Assembly: GCA_003260075.1 (NCBI GenBank)
Contig: QLIY01000102.1
Span: 62,001 to 126,000 of the forward strand
Origin: Phallusia mammillata
Taxonomy: Eukaryota > Chordata > Ascidiacea > Phlebobranchia > Ascidiidae
Reading direction: 5' to 3'
DNA: 64,000 nt
The notes under the pieces were generated by a model, which was not told where the DNA came from, made no database searches, and worked only from the letters and a program-made list of their open reading frames with translations. The translations under genes and the position numbers were made by a program. This document shows positions 22,735-35,740 of the stretch, piece after piece (position 1 is the first letter of the stretch; the number at the start of each line of letters is the position of its first letter).

Positions 22735-25635
22735 ATGAAGCGGTAAGTGTTACAAATTTACAATAGTGATGCATTAACGTAATAAACAAATAATAATACC
22801 ATTAATGATTTCAGAAAATATCAAAAGATGAATGCAAGGAAAAAAATAGAGGCAGAAGCTTCTGCTTCAGCTAATGTAAGTGAGACTCAAGCGTGATGTG
22901 TAGCTTGTAATGTTATTGTTTGTTTGAACTTGAACAAAAACATTTTATTGCAGCAAAAACAGCGAAGAACAAAACGCAAAACAGAAACAGGTATACTATA
23001 TATATAATATAAATATGGAAGCATTTTCTATTCTGGCAGAGGTTTGCTGATTTATTATGGGCTCCATGCCATCTTTTAAGGTCAAGAAAGAGTGCTCTGA
23101 ACTTTTTAATATTTTTGTAATTTTATCTGCTTTAAGCATTGGACCTGATTATCTGTTAGAATGTAGGCTCAGCTGTTAGGTAGGGTTTGTAAGCCTGTCA
23201 AATGACCATATTCTATTTCACCAGTTTAATTATACTCTGTTTTAAAGTTAAGTATTGTAAATTTTTCGGGCTAATTTACTGATTCTGATATGGGATAAAA
23301 TATTTCAAGTAGAAAAGTATAGGGCATAATTTTGTACCATTTGGAATTTATTTCGTTCATCTGAAATGAATTCAGCAAAAATGATTTTGTGGCATGCTCG
23401 CAGCATGCAATTTATATATTTTTTATTAAGATTAGGCTGATAAAAGGTTTTTATGCTTTTAGCTTACGGCAGTAATACCAAACTCCAGTGAATTGCACGT
23501 CAATTAATATCATAATTTAATCCAGTGACCCTCATGTCAGTTAATCTCAGAACTCTGCTAATTTTTAGTTTTTGCGTTTTTAGTTTTTATTAAATAGGTA
23601 CTATTGTAAATTGACGATGTTTTGCAGACATTAAACCACCTAAACGCAGAAAAGTAACACAACAGAAGGATATGAACAAAGTAAATTCTGCCTTAAAATG
23701 TATGTATATGAGTGTGTCAACTTCAGAATTTTATTAAGTGCAACAGACGCAAAATACCAAAATACCATTTATATTAATTCAGGTTGTTTGCAAGAGCAAG
23801 AATTGCTTAAACAGGCTGCAAAGAAACACTGTGAAATGAGAAAAAAAAGCTTTTTGCCATTGTATTTAAAGTTTGCTGCATTGAGGGGAAATAAGAGACA
23901 ACTTTATCAAGATTACAACTGCTTGCCAACTAGATTTAAAAATGGCATTGTTTCATCACCAACTGATGCACAATTAATTTACGGTTTACCAAAATGTACC
24001 AAAGGCAAAGTTTCTATTGATATAACAGAAATTTTTGGTGCTGCCAATAATATTGCTGAAACACAAGCAGCCAAGTTGCCAGATTCTATGCAACAGGAAT
24101 ATTTGCTCAGAAACAAAAATTCTGTCACTTTTGTTGGTCAAACAGGCATTGGAAAAACAACACTGTGTAAATTTATTACAACCAATATTTTAAGTCTGGG
24201 ATTTAAGGATCTTTTGGACATTAAGTGGCTGTTTTACATTGTAATTCAGGATGTGGATTTTCAAACAGAAACAACTTTGGTTGATTTTCTTCCCCCCCCC
24301 CGTCTGGGATTTAAGGATCTTTTGGACATTAAGTGGCTGTTTTACATTGAAGTTCAGGATGTGGACTTTCAAAGAGAAACAACTTTGGTTGATTTTCTAC
24401 TGTCCAATTCTTGTTCAGGACTATGCAAACACCATAAAATTAGCAACCATGTATCTCAAAGCATTTTAAAATCAATATTGCAAAGTAGTAATATCGTGAT
24501 TATACTGGATGGCTTGGATAGACTTGAGTTTCCATCTGATACACCAACTTTTGAGGACAAGAACTTATCTGAACAATTTAAACCAGTACAGTTTGTGCAA
24601 GGTATCATCAGAGGAACACTTCTTTCAAATGCAATAAAAATACTTACCACAACCCAAAAGCATTTGAAAATTGTGGGCCATGAATATTTTCCTATGTTTG
24701 CCATTGAAGTACTAGGATGGGATGAGTCATCACAAGAACAAGCCTGTGTTAAACTGTGTGGAAGATCAAAAGGAAAAATAAGTAATTTCATTTCTGAACA
24801 TCCTGATATTTCTGCGTACTGCTGTAATCCTGCACAAGGTATTGTGATCTACTCTGCCCTTTGCAATGCTTTTGCAGCAGGTGATGAAATGCTGCTAAAT
24901 TCAATTCACCAAATATATTTGTATTGCCTTTGCACAAGCCTACACACAACCTCCAAACAAAGCAGGCTTGATGTCGAACAGCTTGCATTGTTGACTTGGA
25001 ACAATGGCAATTTGAAAACAGTTGACAGTGAAGTTTTGAAAAGCTTGGAAAACTTGTGTACAAAGAAAGGGCAAATTAATGTCCACTTGCTTAATGGAAC
25101 AAATCCAGTGCGTTTTAGCAGTTTCCTCTGGCAGCATTTGTTCTCAGCTTTTTACCTTTTGTTTGTGATGCCATTACCTGTATTCAAACATAAACTGCAA
25201 TATCTAATGCTTCAGAAGTGGCAGGAAATTACCAAGTTTACATTTGCATTGTGTAATGAACAATTAGTTGATTTACTTTCCAAAATTGCCTCAACAACTC
25301 TGGACAAACATAAATGGGATTGCAGAAAAGATTTGCTTCATAATCATTTTTGCAAACAAGTCAGAACACTTACCTCAAAACATCGCAATTCAATGTTAAA
25401 AATGCTGGCTTGCTTTTATGAAATTAATGATGATAATTTTCTTCAAGAGTTTTTCAAGTTTTTCCCAGAAAGTGTGGTTGTATGTGGTTCTTTTGCTTCT
25501 TGGAATGTCAGACATATAGAAAAAGTATTGAGTTTGTCGAATAAAAATCACTCCCTTCACATACTACCTTCAGCAAAATTTCTGGGGAAAAGCTTCAAAC
25601 TTTTGTTGAAAACCTTAAAATCCTACACAATACAG

Positions 25636-25719
<84 letters not shown>

Positions 25720-28700
25720 AAAAACTTGTTTAATAATATAAACTTTTTGTGGTCGTAGCATCCTTGAAAACATATTGTTATTAATTTCTAAGCCACACTT
25801 AAAACAACCCCTGGTTGTCTAAAGGGATTGGATTATTTTGCCAGCACCATGTTTACAGATGTATATATAAGTGTTTTTGGAAACACCCAACTATGTGCTG
25901 GCTAAAACTTAACGTTTTACCTCAGAAAGTCTGAATAACTAACTTTTTAGATATTTCATCTTCAAAAGAACTTATCTGATGATGAATTGACTGTTTTTCT
26001 TGATAATCCCCCTTGTCCAGTTGACAAACTTGCAATATCTCTCCCATTTCCAGAGAGCTTCTTAGAGAAGATTCTTAAGGTTAGTTAACTAGGATGTTCC
26101 TTGTATGATAGTTGGTGTTTTTTTTACGATTGAACTCGGATTTACAACATAAAAGTATGGCTGCCAGAACATTTTCTAAAGTACAGGTGCACGTCAACAT
26201 AAATTTGTATCTGTAAATTTTGAGTAAATGTAAAATTTGGTTATGTTATTCCAAATCTGCTGGACAGAAGCAGTTGTTATTATAAAGTTAGAGATAAAAG
26301 TTTTGATCTTTAAAAAACTACCGGTGACACAAGGTGATGATTAAAACTTTTTGAGCAAGTGCAATGATTTTATTCAGAATTTGTTTGGTAATTATTTGTT
26401 CGTAATTCAAGTCTAGACAGTTTGATTTTGATTATTTTGTTTAATCCTTTTCAAAAAATAAATATAACAATGGATTTTTTATGGAAGTTGTAATATAAAT
26501 TTTTTTTTATAAGTTGTCACCATTAGTTGGACGATAGTAGTGTAAATGTTTGCCTATTATGTAAATCAATAAAATTGCCGTTTTTTAGTAACTACCCAAA
26601 AATGAATTTATTGACAACATGCATTATGTGCTCCTTGGATTTTGTGTGGAGTCAACCAAGTGCATTACACACAAGTTCTACTGTTTATATCTTATTGTTT
26701 GCAGATGGGCACCTTCAACTGTGTTGATTTATCTGAAAGTTGCATCAGAAGTTCCACCATCTCTATTGTGGCTGGTTATGTGTTTACTCCCGTCAAACTG
26801 CTCTTACCAAAAGTTGTAGTTACATATTGTAAACATCCAGCATTGACACCAGTTGATGTGTCCAAAGTGTGCAAGGTATTGTGCATATGAACAGAAAAAA
26901 ATCTTGCTTTTTATTAAACATTTGGTGATAACAATATTATTGCAATAGGAAAAATGGAATAATGTTAAACCATCAGATAGAAAATCCATTGAAGAAGCCA
27001 TTTTGACGGCTCTCGTTGAGGTAACAAATAATCCACTCTATTCTGTATTATATGGGCTAAAAGTCACACTCTACATAAATTTGTTATAGGTTCGTGCACC
27101 TGCAAAGCAACTTTGTCCAGTAGGAAATGTTGCAACTTGCGCTCTATCGCTTGTTCTTCATCAAGTTCCCATTTTGGTACTTGAAGTTGATGAATCTGCC
27201 CCATTTGCTATTCAACAAATATCTGCAGCAGTAAAACAACTTCCATATAAGGTTGGTGAATTTTTTTTGCATGATGTCATATGTTAAGATTCCACCTTAA
27301 ACAATAAAATGAACTGTATGTGTTAAGTTGGAGCACTTAAAGTATGATAGCAACAAATTAAATGGAAAATGTGCTGATGCGATTTCTGAGTGTATATGCA
27401 ATGCTCATGCTCTGTCCCTTTTTGACTGTCATCTTGACCCCAAGTCCATTGCAACAGTTGTTCTGGGTGTTTCCAAGAATGACCATGTGGTAAGTGTAAA
27501 CATTTTTATTTCTTGTCTTTCATGGGTAATGAAATCTAGTCAATGAATTCCTTTTTTTTCAAACAAGATTTCAAATTTTGTGCCATACTATTTGCTCTTT
27601 GCTTTACTTTTTTTCTATGCAGTTAGTCCACTTCCTTTTGCTCATGACTTTCTATGTGCAGAAACAAACTAGGTTATAAAAAGGTGTCAAACATGGGATG
27701 CAATGTTAAATAATGTAGTGAATTATGCCCTTTTTCGACGAGCTAAAAGTATATGTGCAATACACATCTATGCCAATCCAATTTTCTAATTTTTAACCTT
27801 GGAAGATTTATTTGTTTTTGTAGTTGGAGTCTCTTATCTTGGATCATAATGTACTCGATGAGGAGGCATGTGCTGCTGTAGCTACAGCATTGTCAAGGAT
27901 CAAAGTTCTCTCATTGCAGTTTTGTCGCATAACACCTGTAGGCATGAAGCATATTTCAACAGCAATCTGTGAACTGCCTACGCCCGTGAGTTTTTACTTT
28001 GTATCAAAGCAAAAGGCTCTGATTGGGCTCTGCAAGGAAAAGTGGTGCACATTTGTTATGTGCATTGTTTCTCCAATTTTCATCCTATTTCGGGCACATG
28101 AGAATGGATCTAAATTATTAAAATTTAAGAGTTGGTGCAACCAACATGCTTCAAAAATGTTTTTAAAGTCTTGTTCTTTCTTCCCTTTCCCAGACATTTG
28201 TTTGCTTCTGGTTAAAAGTTACATATGTGTCAAAAAAGATTTTAAACAACTCCAAGATGCGATAAAAAAGGGAGTGATTAACAGGTTTATTGTGTTGTGG
28301 CACATTGCAAAGCATATGATATCAAGACATCTGCTTTGTACATTGAATACACTGAAACACTGAAACTGTTGTCTTTTCGCTTCGACAAATTAGCAGTATT
28401 TGCTCAAAACACATGTTGCAATCTGACATATTGCTTTCATTCAGGGATGCATCATCAGAATTTAGGTCTAACTTTGACCCTATGTACTATTTCTGTTTAG
28501 AAAATAACAAACAAACGATTTACAATTAAAAAAAGCCTAAAAGCAAAAATTGATCATTGAAGCAAATGTACATTCTAACCCTTACTAGATTTTGATTCCT
28601 AACATTTTCATAATTCTGATTCTTATTCCATATAAAACCCACAACTCCCTGTAATTGTGACACAGCAACACTGCAACCTAGTTTTTTTATGTAGGTAGCA

Positions 28701-29997
28701 AATATATATTCAAGGATTTGTTGTATATAGTATGTATGTTAAAACATTGTAAGTAGGACATGGTGTATGTAAAATAGAAATACACAGAAAAAAAAAATTT
28801 AGCACAACACTACACATCTTACAACTTTTATATGCAGTAAATATGGCACATGCCATTTACATTTGAATTTTCAATAACATTGTTTATCACATTCGTAGAT
28901 ACAATCATTTACACTGGGGTGGAACACATTCCCCGATGAAATGGCTGATGACATTGGATGCTGTATGGGTAACATTTGCTGCCTATCACTTCGTGGATGT
29001 GGAGTGTCTCCAGATGCCATGCAGAAAATTGCGTCATATATTGCTTGCCTCAAAACCCCAGTAAGCAGTGTTAAATTTGAATAAAACTGTAGTCCGATAA
29101 AAATTGAAATGAAATGTGTTTGTTGGGTTGCTGACTGGTAACAGTTCAACTGTAAGACCCAAAATTGTGACATATTGTATGTTTGTTTTTCATGTTAGGA
29201 AACCGTTTGCACTTTAAACAACTGTCTTCAAAATGACTTCATTCATTCATTTTTGTCTTTTTATCATTAGAACCACTATTCTTCAGTTAACATACATACT
29301 AGATAGGCATGTGAAGTAGTATAACATAGCATTAAATTTAACATTTTGCCAAAAAGCCAATTTTGTAGTTTAACCCAGTCCTGTTTTTGTTTCATTTATT
29401 TTTTGTAAATGTTTGTTGTCGATGCTTTTTTAACAGACTGTTGACCAGTTGAAATGTCTGGAGAAACTCTTACATAAAAATACATTTTAATCTTATTTGT
29501 ACGATTTTAAAATTCTGACAAGAAACAGACTAGCCAGTATATTTGTAAAAAGAACCTGCTGTAGGAAAAAACCCATTTGTGTTTTGTCATTCCCTTGTCT
29601 CGTTCTTGTCAGAAAGGCTGACACATACTTTTTAATTAAAACACCAGTCTAGGTAAGATTTAAATGTTGTTTTAACACAAAAAGTAAAATAAAGTATAAA
29701 TGTAGATGTCGGCTTTGGACATTACCAGAATTCCGGTGAATGAAGCAGTTGCTGAGAGCTTGACCAATTGCTTGCATAATATTAAAAAACTTACTGTCTC
29801 TGAATCACACATTTGGCGTGGAAAAGAAATCCTTGACAAAAAGCTTGAGAACATGTCAGAACCGGTAGGTGGTTAGTATCCTCTGAAAGTATGCTAAAAT
29901 TAATTTTGCAGGTAAAAGCATGTTTTAATTGGGAATGATTTACAGTGTTTTTACTTTTATATTTCAGAAACCGCAATTGAAGTATCAATGTTACTGA
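22735..29997 (+). CDS. NACHT-LRR (NLR) receptor with basic N-terminus
   Basis: NLR-family protein; such proteins act as intracellular immune or stress sensors. Fourteen exons: 22735-22742, 22815-22875, 22954-22990, 23628-23699, 23783-25635, 25951-26079, 26705-26875, 26949-27020, 27090-27251, 27328-27489, 27824-27985, 28899-29060, 29706-29864, 29968-29997. Phases close to 1079 residues. Residues 1-60 are basic, with KQRRTKRK and PPKRRKV resembling nuclear localisation signals. NACHT: Walker A GQTGIGKTT at about 178 and Walker B IILDGLDRLE at about 300. The C-terminal exons are phase-0 units, four of exactly 162 bp, each a pair of leucine-rich repeats. There is no CARD, PYD or death domain. A 36-residue repeat around a PPPR linker (24194-24398) spans a ten-C run and is probably an assembly artefact; without it the protein is about 1043 residues. 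Orthology to a particular vertebrate NLR is not claimed. Confidence 0.88.
24292..24301. other. C run (10) inside the NLR exon, duplicated flanks
   Basis: Exactly ten C. 24194-24291 recurs at 24302-24398 with five base differences. The offset is 108 bases, so the reading frame survives and the protein shows two copies of LGFKDLLDIKWLFYI joined by PPPR. Confidence 0.88.
25638..25709. other. C run (72) after an NLR splice donor
   Basis: Seventy-two C immediately after CAG|GT at 25633-25637, followed by fifteen A. The flanks are not duplicated. It is probably a sized assembly gap in the fifth intron rather than real DNA. Confidence 0.75.
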
Positions 29998-32304
29998 ATC
30001 TAAAGGGTTGTATATGTTTATGTCATGAGAAAACAAACTACTCTGCTACCTGCACTACTAACTTTGCTGATAATTTCATTTTGATCTATGTATAGTTTTT
30101 ATTGTGCAGCTCTTAACTTTTGCAATTGATTTGCATTTTGTGCCATCACCCTTCCTTTGCCTGATAAATTGCATGTTCTTTTAAAACTTACTAGCGACTA
30201 TTAATAATCATTTTATCAACCATATTTTTGTGATTACTGCTTATGAAGCAACATAATGCAACTGCCAATTTACCCTAAAACCTCAACAAAAATAATGGAT
30301 TTGTGTGACAACCTTTTTTTGCAAATTTTTGAAGCTATTTCGTTACATCATTTAACTACAGTATTACAAATCTATTGTATAGTTTGTGCCTATGTAGGCT
30401 AGTTTACAAGAAGTTGAAGGATGTGTAAAAACGGATCAGAGTTTGCGTTTTACATCGTTTTTAAGTAAGCAGATGGTGATAAGTCAGCAGTTGAGAACTT
30501 TGTCACATTCGAACCTACGCATCACTAGAGGCGAACAGTAAAAAGAACTTTGTACAGTGGTTGTAGCAATAAAGAACCTTGTACATAAAGTGGTTTTAAG
30601 TACAATACAAATTATCCTCCAATTGCCCTATCTGTCACCACAAGCGCTAAAAAAAGTAAAGCGAGTTGGTTGTCTCGTTTCGCGAACCACATGCGCGGCG
30701 TCTTACCTTGAGCACTTTGCGCCGCGTCTAGCTGCGTGCGTTTAAACTTTTTATTGATAGCTGCACCGTATCAAAGTTTGATGTTCATTAACGATTAGCG
30801 GTTAGAGACCGAAAGAACTATCATAAACCAGTATGTTGGGGGATCGGCCTTGTACGCTTTTGTTTTTTACGACAGTTCCGTCGAATCGGGCTGCGTATTT
30901 AGGCAAAAGTTTGATTTTGAGTAGAGTAAGTTAGGATGATTTTTGGTCAGTCAAGGCTTTATTGCTATTTGTCGGTGGTGTTTTTGTTGTTGCAAAACTG
31001 AGGGCAGACAATGTAATGTTTGAAAAAAGAAGTGCTGAAAGTTTAGGGTTCTAATCCCAGCTTGATTTATGGAACGGAAATATTGCTTTATAATCCATTC
31101 TGTAGAACATAATAAGTTAGGTTTGGTTGCTGACTACAAAAGTTTTTTGAGCAAACATAATCACAAAGAAGCGATTGAAGAGTAATTTTTGTCTCTAAAC
31201 ACATTATCAATGATATTAAACACTATGTAGATCATATTTGTTTACCACAAACTTGTGTAGAAAAATTGGAATTGTGTAATGTTAAAAACCCTGCAAACTG
31301 TTAACTTTGAGTTAAAAAACTGTTATGGCACTTTCATAATCTTTTACTTCCATTTTGTGACTTAATTTTTTTTTAAACGTCCTAGTCACATTAAGTCTTT
31401 CTAATCACATAAAAATTTTGCAGCAAATAAATGTACAGATGTAGAAAAACAAATTCAACCGATAACTGTTACAAAAGATCAGCTAAGCAAACAGTTATTC
31501 CTACACCTAAATGTTATCACAACATTTTTTGAGAGACAGTGTGATTAATTTTGGTTAAATTGGGGTTAAATTTGAACATCAATTTTGGCCTATATAATTT
31601 TAAAACATTTTTGGGGCCTTGTGTCATGAACAACATGCCAAGACAAAATATCCAATAACACTATCTACTTGAAAATATTTTTTGAACGCAGTGGCCACTG
31701 GTTACATACAGTAAACAAGCTAATATTTGCTCACTCGAACGCACAGTTGTTGTCAAACAAAAGAATGACAAGTGAAATGGTTGGTCTAACACATATCAAG
31801 AGATATGCCCTTCTTGTCCAATATACATCATGCCATATATATTGTTTACCATGTGAAAAAGGTCATAAAAAACAGTAGTGGTGTCATGGGGGATTAAAAC
31901 TCGATGTGATCAATCACATTTACCACTGTTTGGTAGAATTCATTTCATTTTTAGGCAGTGAATATTGTTAAAAAGTTTTGATAAAATGTTGTTGATGAAA
32001 AGTCAAAATTACTTTCTCCTAATGACGATTACAAATCTTTGTTTGTCAGATGTCAGCAGTTTAAAAGCAGTCAGTTTATTTGTTCAATAAATTTGCTTTC
32101 CGGACAGTTGTCATTTTTCTATCATATGTCTGAATGCAAGTTTTCCAGACAATAGATTAAACAAACAACTTACCGGAAATGTCATTTATACTGGTGTTTG
32201 AAAAAAGACAAATTGCTTGCAGTTGGGCCCTATTAAACAAACATTTTTCTTAACTTACAGCATTTCTGTCAGTTAAGATTCAGTGTTTCCAGATGCTATG
32301 TAAT
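29998..32304. other. Intergenic between NLR and C1orf21-like genes
   Basis: AT-rich. A B-box-like GGGTTCTAATCCCAG near 31047 may be a degenerate SINE. Part of this region may be the 5' UTR or promoter of the next gene. Nothing else recognised. Confidence 0.4.
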
Positions 32305-35002
32305 ATGGGTTGCAATTTTTCTAAACAAGCTGTAAAGATTGTTCACCGCAAGACTTCTGACAGAGCCTCACATGATGGCATCAAAAGTGATGGTGAGAGA
32401 TTTCACTGAATAATTGTGTAGATACTATTTATTATGATAAAATGTTTGCCTTAAACTTTTTGTTGTTTCAGACAGTGAAAGCAAAACAGAAGAAAATCAT
32501 GTGACAGTGATACCTGCTTTAAGTCCACAGAATGCAAATTCATATTTAAAGTCATCCATTTTAACCCCACACACATTAAAGTCTGTTGAATTAAAAAATG
32601 GAGTTGTGTGCAACGACAATCCACCAGTGGCAATGGCAACAATAATAAGAGGTTCATCAGAGCCACTTACCCCAAAAAACAATACCCATACTGTGACTTT
32701 ACAACTGCCCCACCAAGCAGATGACCTCACAAGTACCACACCTGTCAAAAAAACTGTTGTTATAACCCGACCCCTTGGTACAAGGAAAGCTATGTCTAAT
32801 AGACGATCCAGTGATGGAGATGTCAATGTGAGTAACCTAGGTCTTAGAACAAGTAAAGACTGATTAATTAAACTTGGGAAATAGCTTTTCTTATTTAAAA
32901 CAGTGAGAAGTGTACATACGTTAGCTAAAACTCATTTGAATGATTCCCCCCCCCCCGTGTGTTGTGTTATGTAGTATTGTCGAATCGAACTCGTTAAACC
33001 TGCAACCATTTTGACATGGGCAGACTCCTATGCGGCGACGACGTTGCCTCGAAATTAGTACATTTTTGATGTTTGAGGCTTGGGTCATGAGATGTTCATA
33101 AAACTCAGATTTGGGTCGCGGTCAAAAAAGTTTGAGAACCACTGTCTTAGAACAAGAAAAGACTGATTAATTAAACTTGGGAAATAGCTTTTCTTATTTA
33201 AAAAGTGAGAAGTGTACATACGTTAGCTAAAACTCATTTGAATGATTTTTTGCAGGTAAAACCATCAAACCCAACATGTGTGACACACCCTTTCGGAAAA
33301 GATGGTTTGCCAGTGGGCGGAAGCTTGCCAGATTTACAAAAGCAAAAAACAAGATCTTCCCCCTTTGGTCCCAGAAACAGGTACAATAAGTGGTTTTAGG
33401 CATAGATTGGTTTTGTATTGTAACCAACTGCATGGTTAAGGTAAAACTAGTTTCTGACCAGTATTTTGGTTTTTGTAGCAAACTGGTTCTTACTCAAAGC
33501 CAAGTAGATTTCTTCAGAATGTTGGATGAAAAAGTAGCTCAAGTAAGTTCCAAACACAGTTCGATTTTTAGGAAATAGCATGTTAAAGCAAACAGTATTA
33601 AATTTGAAGACACTGAATCTCCTTGCTGTGGGCCTGAAAGAGAAGCTTTAAACCCACAGAAATGTTTGAGACTGACATGTGAATACGTTGAGCCTCATCC
33701 TTTGTTGCTTGTGTAAACATGTCTGTGTCACTATTTATGATATTGCTATATCTTTTAAAATGTTGCGACTAAATGAATGATCAGAAAGTGATGCCTATGT
33801 ACAATACTTCTTATTTGTCCCAGATAATCTAATTTTGAATAAAATAGAAAAAAATCTTTTTATTGTTGAAGCACAGAAAATATGTCTTGCAATTATCGAA
33901 ATTAGATATTGAATTATGTATTGCATTATCACATAGTATCAGCCAAAACATATTTCTGTACTGACCCACTTTAACAGAAGAATGGTTTGTGTACCAATCC
34001 CTGTGCAACAATTGTAGAAATAATATAGTTTTGCTAATATTGATTTTGTACTTTTACTACCAAATTTATGCCAGTGTGTCTCCTGTAGAAGTATATTCTT
34101 AATATAACTCATTTTGTATCACATGGCAATCATGTTTTATGGTCCAGATTTGGCATTCAATGGAACCCATTTTTTAATTTACTTGTACAAACACAGCGCC
34201 TCGAGGCCAGACAACAAGCTTGTTAATGGTGATTTACGATGTTTGGTGTATCCAAGTTTTTCTCTACCTCAATAGTTACAGACCCGTGGTCGGGGAGCAA
34301 TGTACATGAGGTGTTCTAAAAATAGGATGCCACAAGCTAAATTGGTTATGGTTTGCCTTCATGAACTGAAGCCACACCATTTTATTGCAGTAATTTGTGG
34401 CCTAAATAATTGTACATGCCACAAAATATGTTGTCGGAACAAAGTCCTTTAGGACCTGGTTTTGAAGTCAGTGACTAATCTATGTTTGCTTTGGGGTTTT
34501 ATTAAGTTGTTTTGGCAAAACCCCCCCCCCTCCTTTAGGACCTGGTTTTGAAGTCAGTGACTAATCTATGTTTGCTTTAGGGTTTTATTAAGTTGTTTTG
34601 GCAATTTCACTCAATGCTCAATACTAAGAATGTCTTATTTCCAACCTGGACCCCTTGTATATACACATTGCCCTCCATTTTGTGTACACTGTGGTTTTGC
34701 TTTTTCAAAGTTCTGTAGAGGGCCCAAAGTGGTACTTGAATGCACTTATCCTGTTGTCTTATCTATTAGCTTCAATAGAAGTATTTGAAAGCATTGTTTC
34801 AATTCGGGCTCTCTTGCCTTTCCAACATTTTTATGCAAAAAAGCCTGATATGCTTTCTAACCTTGTTTGCTCTTATTAGGGCAAAGACTATTGTTCAGAA
34901 GACGACCAATCTTTAGCTTCCATGCAGTCCTGGCATAACACCCGTAAAGACAGTTCCAGCTCAAATGGCCTTACATTTAAATTAATGCAGGGTGTCAGAT
35001 GA
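32305..35002 (+). CDS. C1orf21: C1orf21-like acylated protein, five exons
   Basis: Exons 32305-32392, 32472-32827, 33256-33380, 33479-33542 and 34880-35002; phases close to 251 residues. It starts MGCNFSK: Gly2 fits N-myristoylation and Cys3 palmitoylation, so plasma-membrane attachment is likely (inference). The C-terminal block SQVDFFRMLDEKVAQ, continuing GKDYCSEDD across the last intron, matches human C1orf21 SQQEFFRMLDEKIEK GRDYCSEEE. The middle is low-complexity and serine/threonine/proline-rich, and makes it about twice the 121-residue human protein. Molecular function is unknown in any species I know of. The first intron after exon 2 contains a C run with duplicated flanks and a hAT fragment. 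Confidence 0.85.
32946..32956. other. C run (11) between two alleles of an intron
   Basis: 32842-32945 recurs at 33145-33250. The second copy is preceded by the right part of a hAT element that the first copy lacks. This is the clearest sign that the two sides are different haplotypes. Confidence 0.85.
32957..33144. mobile_element. Right end of a hAT element present in one allele only
   Basis: It ends AGTTTGAGAACCACTG at 33144, the terminus seen in the elements at 11743 and 15108. The next eight bases, TCTTAGAA, exist uninterrupted in the other copy at 32842-32849, as expected of an empty site. The left end is missing at the C run. Confidence 0.75.
34521..34530. other. C run (10) between duplicated flanks
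   Basis: Exactly ten C. 34445-34518 recurs at 34531-34604 with a single base difference seen. It lies in the last intron of the C1orf21-like gene. Confidence 0.85.
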
Positions 35003-35544
35003 CAAGTCAAATAGCTTGCAACTGTAAGAAATTTTTGTATTGCTTTTGTTGTCAGAAGCTACTTATTTTTTTGCTGTTAACACCACTGCTTTTGTCCCTT
35101 TTTCAAATGTATTTTGACACACATTGTAATCACTGCAAGTAGTATCATTGTGCAAGTGTTTTATACCAAATCTGTGTTATGTTATGTTATCAGATACACA
35201 TCACTGTAATTGCAAAGCTTTAATTAATTCTTCACAAAATACACATTGCTATCAGGGTTAGGCAACTTCTATACCAATACAATTTCAATTTATTTTCTGT
35301 GGGCGAAACCAAACGGGTTGCAAGCCTTTGTGTCAACATTGTTTGCCAACCTAATTCTGTCTAATGAAAAAACCTAAACTCTGCTGCCCTTGGCATAATT
35401 ATTTTTCAACCACCACACATGCTGTTTACAGTTTATTTGAGCTGCATTTAGTGTTTGTATGCTGGGGCAATATTGTCTTGCCAATGCATTTCTTTTTTAG
35501 TCTTCCATGTTTTAATGCAATCTTCTTTGTTCAAGAAATGAGTG

Positions 35545-35620
<76 letters not shown>

Positions 35621-35740
35621 TTTTTTGTTTTTACATGACAAAATAAATTTGTAGCTGACATTTTGCAAAGTTTGTTTATATGCTTGCACCCTGGTTGAAA
35701 TGGAAAGTTAACAAACTTGTATCCCTAACGGGTTTGGTGT
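35003..35740. other. 3' flanks of two convergent genes
   Basis: Holds the 3' UTR of the C1orf21-like gene and of the adhesion GPCR, plus the long C run. No other gene seen. Confidence 0.5.
35548..35620. other. C run (73), likely sized gap
   Basis: Seventy-three C with unrelated flanks. Proline-only frames through it are meaningless. Confidence 0.75.

Noticed and set aside
27986..28363. Extension of the NLR exon at 27824 to 179 codons
   Set aside because: A GTGAGT donor at 27986 and the 162-base exon pattern show this is intron read-through.
35364..35654. 96-codon frame with a polyproline core
   Set aside because: Created by the 73-base C run between two convergent gene ends.
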